DNA of 18,029 nucleotides from Actinomycetota bacterium. Its GTDB lineage: Bacteria > Actinomycetota > Thermoleophilia > Solirubrobacterales > Solirubrobacteraceae. The stretch spans positions 1-18,029 of the forward strand of contig WLNV01000009.1 in NCBI GenBank assembly GCA_009699615.1, read 5' to 3'. The notes under the pieces are model-generated. The model ran no database searches. It was not told where the DNA came from and saw only the letters and a list, made by a program, of their open reading frames with translations. The translations under genes and the position numbers were made by a program. Positions 13,764 through 18,029 of the stretch are shown piece after piece (the first letter of the stretch is position 1; each line of letters starts with the position of its first letter).

Positions 13764-14507
13764 TTGAAGCGCTTCTCACCCAAAATCAGTGCTCCGCAGA
13801 TTGCGGCCTCGGCTGCTGTCGGGGTGCTGATACTCGCGTCGTGCGGAAGCAGCGAACCGGCGGCGACCAGCGCGACTGAGGCCGCGATCACGAGCGCTCA
13901 GGCGGCGACAGTTGCGAAGAGGGCGGCTACGGAGACCAAGACCGCGACCGCAACCACGTCCAGCAGCGGCCGTTGTAGTGACTTTGCAACCCAAGCCGAC
14001 GCCCAGCGCGCCGCCAACACGCGCGACGCCGATGGCGATGGCGTCTACTGCGAATCGTTGCCTTGCCCGTGCTTGAAGAACGGGGCGACGAAACCGACGG
14101 AGACCGCCGCTCCGTCCAACCCCGAGGCAGGCTGCGAGAAGCCTTCTGGCATTCAGCAGATCGGCTTCAGCGCGAGGAAGTATCCGAACATCCGCCGCCA
14201 CTTCCTTGACGCAGTTAGGCACGGTTGGCCGACGATTCTCGTGGTCGACCGTCGCGGCACGGACGCCCGCCGTGACCGTTTGTTGCCCCATTATCCCACC
14301 AGAGCTGGCTACGACCGTGATGAATACCCGCCGGCAATGGGACGCGGGCGCGGCTCGGAAGGGCTCACGCGCGGCTCCAACCCGGTCGGTTGGCTGGCCA
14401 GCGTAAAGCTGGTCCCGAGCGGCGAAAACCGATCACACGGCTCGGTGATGGGAATCAAGCTGCGACGCTTCTGCAGCGGCACGCGTTTCAGCTACAGCTT
14501 CTACTAG
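13764..14507 (+). CDS. Lipoprotein with Excalibur and NucA/NucB nuclease-like domains
   Basis: A 247-residue secreted protein. A basic N-terminus, a hydrophobic stretch and the lipobox LASC (Cys27) predict a lipid-anchored exported protein. An Ala/Thr/Ser linker (30-68) follows. Residues 71-103 form an Excalibur-type module: CSDF, DADGDGVYCE with the calcium-loop Asp residues 88, 90 and 92, then CPC. Residues 133-235 match the NucA/NucB sporulation-nuclease domain (PF14040): GFSARKYPNIRRHFLDAV, RR about 169-170, the signature DRDEYPPA (184-191), and VPSGENRSHGSVMG (217-230). NucA/NucB enzymes are extracellular DNases with the acidic DE pair in the active site. I infer a surface DNA-degrading enzyme. 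The TTG start is chosen because it gives a full signal peptide; no ATG lies upstream in frame. Confidence 0.83.
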   Translation: MKRFSPKISAPQIAASAAVGVLILASCGSSEPAATSATEAAITSAQAATVAKRAATETKTATATTSSSGRCSDFATQADAQRAANTRDADGDGVYCESLPCPCLKNGATKPTETAAPSNPEAGCEKPSGIQQIGFSARKYPNIRRHFLDAVRHGWPTILVVDRRGTDARRDRLLPHYPTRAGYDRDEYPPAMGRGRGSEGLTRGSNPVGWLASVKLVPSGENRSHGSVMGIKLRRFCSGTRFSYSFY

Positions 14508-14551
14508 CCAGAGCACCAGGGCGCCTGCTGCCGCAGCGTGCGAGCCGAATG

Positions 14552-14557
14552 TAGAAT
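14552..14557 (+). promoter_or_regulatory. Putative -10 box TAGAAT for a leaderless transcript
   Basis: TAGAAT ends 8 nt before the ATG at 14566, which lacks a Shine-Dalgarno. It is the third close TANNNT-to-ATG arrangement in this 3-kb stretch. The 58-nt gap before it holds no other recognisable signal. Confidence 0.45.
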
Positions 14558-14565
14558 CGCCGATC

Positions 14566-15138
14566 ATGGAACTGTTTGGCGAAATAACCCCTGACCGCCC
14601 GCTGCTCATCGTTGCGTTGCGGGAGGAGGGTGAGCACATGCACGACCTCGGCCTGCCGGTGCTCGTGAGCGGGCCGGGAAAGGTCCGCGCGGCCGCATCG
14701 ACCGCGAGCGCGCTCGCCGAGCGTCGTCCGTCGGAGGTAATCAACCTGGGTACAGCCGCCGCGTTGAAGGACGGGCTCGAAGGGATTCACGTGATCGGCC
14801 GGGCCGTTCAGCACGACTTCGATGGCGAAGCGATCTTCGAACTGACCGGCGAGCACTTCGGAGCTCCGCTGGAGCTTGGCGCCGGTCCCGGCCTCGCGAC
14901 CGGCGACCGCTTCGTCGCCGACTTGAAGCTGCGTGAGCGGCTTGCGCGAGTTGCTGATTTAGCCGACATGGAGGGCTACGCAGTAGCCGCAGTCGCCAAA
15001 GCCGTCGGCGTTCCGGTGAGGCTCGTAAAGATCGTCAGCGACGACGGCACCGAGCAGGCAGCGCGCAGCTGGAGTGACTCAATGGCGGCCTGCGCCGATG
15101 AGCTGGCTGCCTGGGTACGGCGTGAAGTTCGCTCGTAG
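14566..15138 (+). CDS. Phosphorylase superfamily nucleosidase (MTA/SAH nucleosidase-like)
   Basis: A 190-residue protein of the PNP_UDP_1 fold. Landmarks: a buried acidic pair in ALREEGEH (Glu20/21, the position of the base-activating Glu12 of E. coli MTAN), LVSGPGKVRAA (33-43), VINLGTAAAL (58-67), QHDFD (82-86), LATGDRFV (110-117), DMEGYAVAAVA (134-144, with the ribose-contacting Glu136) and VSDDGTE (157-163, where Asp159 matches the purine-N7 proton donor). It probably hydrolyses methylthioadenosine or S-adenosylhomocysteine, or a related nucleoside. It is shorter than E. coli MTAN (about 230). It lies 90 nt before the HisB-like gene on the same strand, so a functional link is possible but not shown. 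Confidence 0.85.
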   Translation: MELFGEITPDRPLLIVALREEGEHMHDLGLPVLVSGPGKVRAAASTASALAERRPSEVINLGTAAALKDGLEGIHVIGRAVQHDFDGEAIFELTGEHFGAPLELGAGPGLATGDRFVADLKLRERLARVADLADMEGYAVAAVAKAVGVPVRLVKIVSDDGTEQAARSWSDSMAACADELAAWVRREVRS

Positions 15139-15161
15139 CGGGCTCGGCGGTCGCGAAATCC

Positions 15162-15190
15162 CAGCTTTGGCGCCCGTAGCAGGCAAGCTG
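15162..15190 (+). other. Hairpin in the 90-nt space before the HisB-like gene
   Basis: CAGCTT (15162-15167) pairs with AAGCTG (15185-15190), enclosing a second small GCC/GGC stem (15172-15174 with 15182-15184) after a 4-nt bulge. No T-run follows. It may be a terminator for the nucleosidase gene or leader structure for the His-like pair. I could not match it to a known riboswitch. Confidence 0.25.
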
Positions 15191-15217
15191 TCGGTGAGCA
15201 AACCAATACGTTAAGTC

Positions 15218-15223
15218 AAGGAG
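15218..15223 (+). promoter_or_regulatory. Shine-Dalgarno AAGGAG for the HisB-like gene
   Basis: AAGGAG lies 5 nt before the GTG at 15229 and decides that start. Confidence 0.6.
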
Positions 15224-15228
15224 CATCA

Positions 15229-15870
15229 GTGACCGAATACAAGGGAATGGCCGTCGAGCGAGACGGCGACAGCTACACGACGCGCCGCGAGAGCCGCGAA
15301 GCGCTCGTTCAGACGACGCTCGATTTCGGCCCGCGCCGTGATCCGAAACTCGACACGACGCTGGCGTTCTTCGATCACATGCTTGAAATGCTCGGCTGGT
15401 ACGCCGACATCAACGTAGATGCCAGCTACGAAGTCCGCACCTATCGCTTGATGCACGTCGTGATGGAAGACATCGGCCTCGCGCTGGGCGCAGCGGCCGG
15501 CCAGGCGATCAGCGATCGCATTGCCGACGGCGTTGAGTCAAACGGTTTTGCCTACGGAGTGATGGACGAGGCCAGCGCGCTGGCGCAGATCTCATTCGAA
15601 GGCCGCGCCAACACGTTTGTAAAGCGTGGGGGAGCCTCATCGTTTGAGCGCGTCGAGGACGTCCTCTGCGTAGATCTCGTCGCATTCTTCGAAGGTTTCT
15701 CGCAGGGCGCGCGCTGCACCATCCAGCTCGACCTCTTTGATGACAGCAACGATCCGCACCACGCTTGGGAGGCCGGCTTCCGCGCCTTCGCCCGAGCACT
15801 GCGGGCCGCATTCGTAGCCAACCCCCGCCGCGCCGGAATGACTGCCGGCGTTAAGGGGACACTCGATTGA
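15229..15870 (+). CDS. Divergent imidazoleglycerol-phosphate dehydratase-like protein (HisB family)
   Basis: A 213-residue protein with the HisB fold. FFDHML (47-52, His50), MEDIGLALG (79-87), VMDEA (111-115), a DPHHAWEAGFRAFARALR block (175-192, His177/178, Glu181) and the closing VKGTLD (208-213) align well with E. coli HisB, gap-free through residues 51-81. HisB dehydrates imidazole glycerol phosphate using two manganese ions held by several His/Glu residues. Here the HHTVED ligand motif reads HVVMED (Val77 for the second His), the TLHL His is Gln166, and the ATHGG His is Tyr58. The SSKG loop has lost its serines but keeps Lys209. So the fold is clear, but standard IGPD activity is doubtful. 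GTG start with AAGGAG 5 nt upstream. A HisD-like gene follows 12 nt later. Confidence 0.85.
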   Translation: MTEYKGMAVERDGDSYTTRRESREALVQTTLDFGPRRDPKLDTTLAFFDHMLEMLGWYADINVDASYEVRTYRLMHVVMEDIGLALGAAAGQAISDRIADGVESNGFAYGVMDEASALAQISFEGRANTFVKRGGASSFERVEDVLCVDLVAFFEGFSQGARCTIQLDLFDDSNDPHHAWEAGFRAFARALRAAFVANPRRAGMTAGVKGTLD

Positions 15871-15882
15871 TCCGGATCCCGC

Positions 15883-17217
15883 GTGTCTGAGCAGTCGCCT
15901 ATGCGCGTGCTGGAATGGGGCGGGCTCGACGATGCTGCCCGCGACCAGCTGATCGGCCGCGGCGTCACCGCGATCTTTGACCCGCAGCTGCGTGATTCTG
16001 TTGGCCTGATCATCGACGACGTCCGCGAGAACGGCGACGCTGCCGTGATCCGCGCGCTGGCGAAGTTCGACGGCTGCGCGGTAGCGCAAGGCGGGCTTCG
16101 GATCACGGAGGCCGAGTTCGCTTCTGCCCGCGGATCGGTCCCCGCGCCTGTTCAGGAGGCGATCGCTGAGGGCATCGCAAACGTGCGCGCCTTCAACGAA
16201 GAGCTGACGCGCGAGCGTGAGTGGCGCGTTGAGATTCAGCCCGGTCTGACGGTCGGCGAAAAATCAACTGCGATCGCCAGCGCTGGACTGTTTATTCCCA
16301 GCGGCAAAGGTTCGTTCCCCTCCGTGTTGGTGCAGATCGGCACGCCTGCTGTTGTCGCCGGCGTGCCTGAGATCGCCGTCGTCGTGCCGCCGCTGCCCGG
16401 TGGAGCCGGTGAAGTCGATCCAGCTGTTCTCTGCGCCGCCGACCAGCTCGGGATCAGGAACATCTTCCGCGCCAACGGCCCGGCCGGTGTGGCCGCGCTG
16501 GCGTTTGGCACGGAGTCGATCCCGAAGGTGCGAAAAGTTCTCGGCCCGGGGAGCCCGCCGGTGCAGGCCGCACAGATTGCATGCCAGCAGTACGGCTGCC
16601 ACACGCAGATGCTGCTCGGCCCCTCGGAGTCGCTGATCATCGCCGACGACAGCGCCGACCCGCGCCTGCTCGCCGCAGACCTGCTCAACGAAGCCGAACA
16701 CGGCCCCGACTCAGCGTCGCTGCTCGTGACCGACAGCCGATCGCTGGCCGAAGCCACACAACTAGAGCTTGCGGGCCAGATAGCCGCGCTGCCCGAGCCG
16801 CGCCGGGCATATGCGCGCGCCGCGCTTGGCGAAAATGGAGGGGCGATTCTCGTCGCCGACCTGGAGGAAGCCGCACTGGTAGCCAACTGGTACGCGCCCG
16901 AGCACATGCAGATTGTCGCTCGCGACGAGGAAGCGGTGCTGGCGATGATCGATCACGCTGGCGAGATCCTGCTTGGCCAGCAGACGCCGATGTCGCTCGC
17001 CAACTACGTGATCGGCGTGCCTGCGGCGCTGCCGACCGGTGCCTTCGCGCGCGTAACCGGTGGCGTCACGGCCGAAACGTTCCTGAAGAAGGTCTCGATC
17101 GCGAAGGCCGATGCAGGCGCACTCGAGCGGCTCAGCCCGGCTGCGTTGGCGCTCGCTGAGCATGAAGGCTTCCCCGCTCACGCAGCCGCGCTGCGGGCGC
17201 GTAAGAGCGACTCATAG
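15883..17217 (+). CDS. Divergent histidinol dehydrogenase-like protein (HisD family)
   Basis: A 444-residue protein spanning the whole HisD fold, similar to the usual 430 residues. Kept: the FIPSGKGSFPS segment (for YVPGG..YPS), PAVVAGV, ALAFGTESIPKV, GPSESLIIAD, AEHGPDS with His273, the catalytic Glu340-His341 in APEHM, and His433 near the end. Changed against E. coli HisD: metal ligand Gln259 is Glu270, metal ligand Asp360 (GDY) is Asn374, the NH of NHVLPT is Pro-Ala (380-381), GPGN is GPGS, and GGAQA is NGPAG. HisD oxidises histidinol to histidine with NAD and zinc. Altered metal and substrate residues suggest another alcohol or aldehyde substrate. Some HisD homologues do act elsewhere, such as HpsN on sulfopropanediol. 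GTG 15883 or ATG 15901 could start it; neither has a clear SD. Confidence 0.87.
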   Translation: MSEQSPMRVLEWGGLDDAARDQLIGRGVTAIFDPQLRDSVGLIIDDVRENGDAAVIRALAKFDGCAVAQGGLRITEAEFASARGSVPAPVQEAIAEGIANVRAFNEELTREREWRVEIQPGLTVGEKSTAIASAGLFIPSGKGSFPSVLVQIGTPAVVAGVPEIAVVVPPLPGGAGEVDPAVLCAADQLGIRNIFRANGPAGVAALAFGTESIPKVRKVLGPGSPPVQAAQIACQQYGCHTQMLLGPSESLIIADDSADPRLLAADLLNEAEHGPDSASLLVTDSRSLAEATQLELAGQIAALPEPRRAYARAALGENGGAILVADLEEAALVANWYAPEHMQIVARDEEAVLAMIDHAGEILLGQQTPMSLANYVIGVPAALPTGAFARVTGGVTAETFLKKVSIAKADAGALERLSPAALALAEHEGFPAHAAALRARKSDS

Positions 17218-17223
17218 GCTGGC

Positions 17224-17242
17224 GCCGCGCGTCGTTCGCGGC
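17224..17242. terminator. Bidirectional terminator hairpin between HisD-like and DUF4234 genes
   Basis: GCCGCG (17224-17229) and CGCGGC (17237-17242) form a perfect 6-bp stem with a 7-nt loop, filling almost exactly the 25-nt space between the two convergent stop codons. On the + strand it is followed by TTAGTTCT, mildly T-rich. Confidence 0.5.
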
Positions 17243-17767
17243 TTAGTTCTGCGTCTCATCGCTAGTCGGTTCGCTCGCTGCGGCCGGGTCGGAGGGAGCC
17301 GCTGCAGCGGGAGCGGCAGCCACAGGCGTGTCAATCGCTGCGACCGGCGCCGCAGCAACTGCGCCGCGCTGCGCTTCCCAAACCTTGTTCAGGTTCATCT
17401 GAAATAGATAGACGGCCACTGGCGAGAGGAAGACCCAAAGCAGCAGTCCTAGTCCAGCGTCGAACCCTTCTCCTGCTCCGGTCAGTCGACTTGCGGCGTT
17501 CATCCGCTTGAAGGCGTTGTAGTGCGAGACGAACGGCGGCACGATGATGAAGGCGCCCAAGGTGATCGCGACAACTGAGGTGCCCGGGCTGTCGCCGCAT
17601 TCGTCGGTACCTCGAGCCTCGCCGAGATCCTTCATCTCGCGGTTCACGAAGTAGTACCAGAAGATGTAGTAGACCCCGAGGGTGATCAAGGTAAGCCCGA
17701 TTACGCCGAGCGGATTGCGGATCTTCGCCGTGGCGGGCGTTCCGGTTATTGCGACCAGTTCAGCCAT
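17243..17767 (-). CDS. DUF4234 domain membrane protein
   Basis: A 174-residue protein. The N-terminal RNPLGVIGLTLITLGVYYIFWYYFVNREMKD (residues 17-47) is the DUF4234 hallmark: a helix with T.G.Y..FWY followed by a basic/acidic pair. A second hydrophobic segment (about 65-80), a SHYNAFKRMN motif (81-90) and a third segment (about 105-122) follow, then a Pro/Ala-rich tail (about 133-174) predicted to be disordered. Function of the family is unknown. ATG 17767 has GGAG 6 nt upstream (17774-17777). It converges on the HisD-like gene. Confidence 0.85.
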   Translation of the reverse strand: MAELVAITGTPATAKIRNPLGVIGLTLITLGVYYIFWYYFVNREMKDLGEARGTDECGDSPGTSVVAITLGAFIIVPPFVSHYNAFKRMNAASRLTGAGEGFDAGLGLLLWVFLSPVAVYLFQMNLNKVWEAQRGAVAAAPVAAIDTPVAAAPAAAAPSDPAAASEPTSDETQN

Positions 17768-17809
17768 TTGAGTCTCCAGTTCCGATGAATTGTGCCTTCA
17801 TCGTACCTG

Positions 17810-17832
17810 CCGCAACCACTCAGGTTCTGCGG
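17810..17832 (-). terminator. Hairpin just after the stop of the truncated transporter gene
   Basis: CCGC-AACC (17810-17817) pairs with GGTT-CT-GCGG (17823-17832), giving two 4-bp stems with a 2-nt bulge and a 5-nt loop. It begins 1 nt past the stop of the minus-strand gene. No T-run follows, so it is a moderate terminator candidate. The 66-nt spacer also contains the RBS of the DUF4234 gene. Confidence 0.4.
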
Positions 17833-17833
17833 T

Positions 17834-18029
17834 TTATCCCCTACTGGCGGCTGGCGCGTCGTAGGTGCCCTCGGCTGCAATGGTCTCAGCTTTGCCGCTA
17901 GGCACGAAGATCAGCGCGAAGATGAAGAGAACCACCAGCACTCCGGTCATGATGTAGAAGATCGTCTGCGTCGACTGCGCGTACGACGTCTGAATGCCCT
18001 TGAAGATCTCTGCCGCCTGTGCGCCGCCG
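17834..18029 (-). CDS. C-terminal end of a membrane transporter, probably MFS (partial)
   Basis: The last 64 residues of a minus-strand gene whose start lies beyond the window. A short amphipathic stretch ending in IQTSYAQSTQ leads into one strong membrane helix (TIFYIMTGVLVVLFIFALIFVP). A hydrophilic Ala/Glu-rich tail follows, with the stop at 17834-17836. A final helix preceded by a Ser/Gln-containing loop and followed by a short cytoplasmic tail is typical of the last helix of 14-TM DHA2-type drug/H+ antiporters. With only one helix visible this family call is tentative. Confidence 0.55.
   Translation of the reverse strand, partial: GGAQAAEIFKGIQTSYAQSTQTIFYIMTGVLVVLFIFALIFVPSGKAETIAAEGTYDAPAASRG

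Noticed and set aside
13631..13879. Plus-strand 82-codon frame overlapping the start of the nuclease lipoprotein
   Set aside because: Starts opposite the small membrane protein's own start, has no motif, and overlaps the signal-peptide coding region of a better gene in another frame.
16236..16907. Minus-strand 223-codon frame inside the HisD-like gene
   Set aside because: Antisense shadow; Ser/Ala-rich without motifs, and the + frame is clearly HisD-like.
15229..17217. HisB-like and HisD-like genes as pseudogenes
   Set aside because: Both frames are intact and full length, with normal spacing and many conserved motifs; substitutions are specific rather than random decay.

Overview
The window looks like a piece of a chromosome from a high-GC actinobacterium, plausibly Thermoleophilia/Solirubrobacterales. 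GC is roughly 60-65 percent by eye. GTG and ATG starts are mixed, genes are tightly packed, and several genes appear to be read from leaderless promoters (a TANNNT box 6-8 nt before the start codon). The class-level placement is inference. I saw no insertion sequences, phage genes, CRISPR arrays, tRNAs or rRNAs, and no gap over 300 nt without a gene.

Region 1 (about 1-9201, + strand) is one run of nine genes with start/stop overlaps of 1 or 4 nt, or gaps under 30 nt. In order: an aldehyde dehydrogenase (5' end cut off by the window), a DUF1989 protein, a class II aldolase-like protein, a complete NMT1/THI5-type ABC importer (lipoprotein binding protein, ATPase, permease), a COG0402 metal-dependent amidohydrolase/deaminase, a COG1233-type FAD oxidoreductase and a family-2 O-methyltransferase. 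The layout suggests import of a small nitrogen-containing, probably heterocyclic, compound, hydrolytic deamination, C-C cleavage and aldehyde oxidation. The substrate is unknown. The last two genes could be a separate oxidation/methylation module. A perfect 8-bp inverted repeat (9206-9242) lies where this operon meets the opposing one.

Region 2 (9214-11612, - strand) is a likely four-gene operon: a small Cys/His zinc-ribbon-like protein, two overlapping crcB/fluC fluoride-channel genes (a probable heterodimer) and a cyclopropane-fatty-acyl-phospholipid-synthase family methyltransferase.

Region 3 (11662-14507) holds short accessory genes: a Thr/Ser-rich lipoprotein, an uncharacterised polytopic membrane protein with a pore-loop-like C-terminus, a solitary HicA-like protein, a one-TM protein with a Gly/Gln/Pro/Met-rich tail (- strand), and a lipoprotein joining an Excalibur domain to a NucA/NucB-type nuclease domain.

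Region 4 (14566-17217, + strand) has an MTA/SAH-nucleosidase-like protein followed by a HisB-like/HisD-like pair. Both His proteins are full length but have replaced several metal-binding and active-site residues of the canonical histidine enzymes. They are the best candidates here for a pathway unlike the standard one. Region 5 (- strand) has a DUF4234 membrane protein and the C-terminal end of a probable MFS transporter running off the window.
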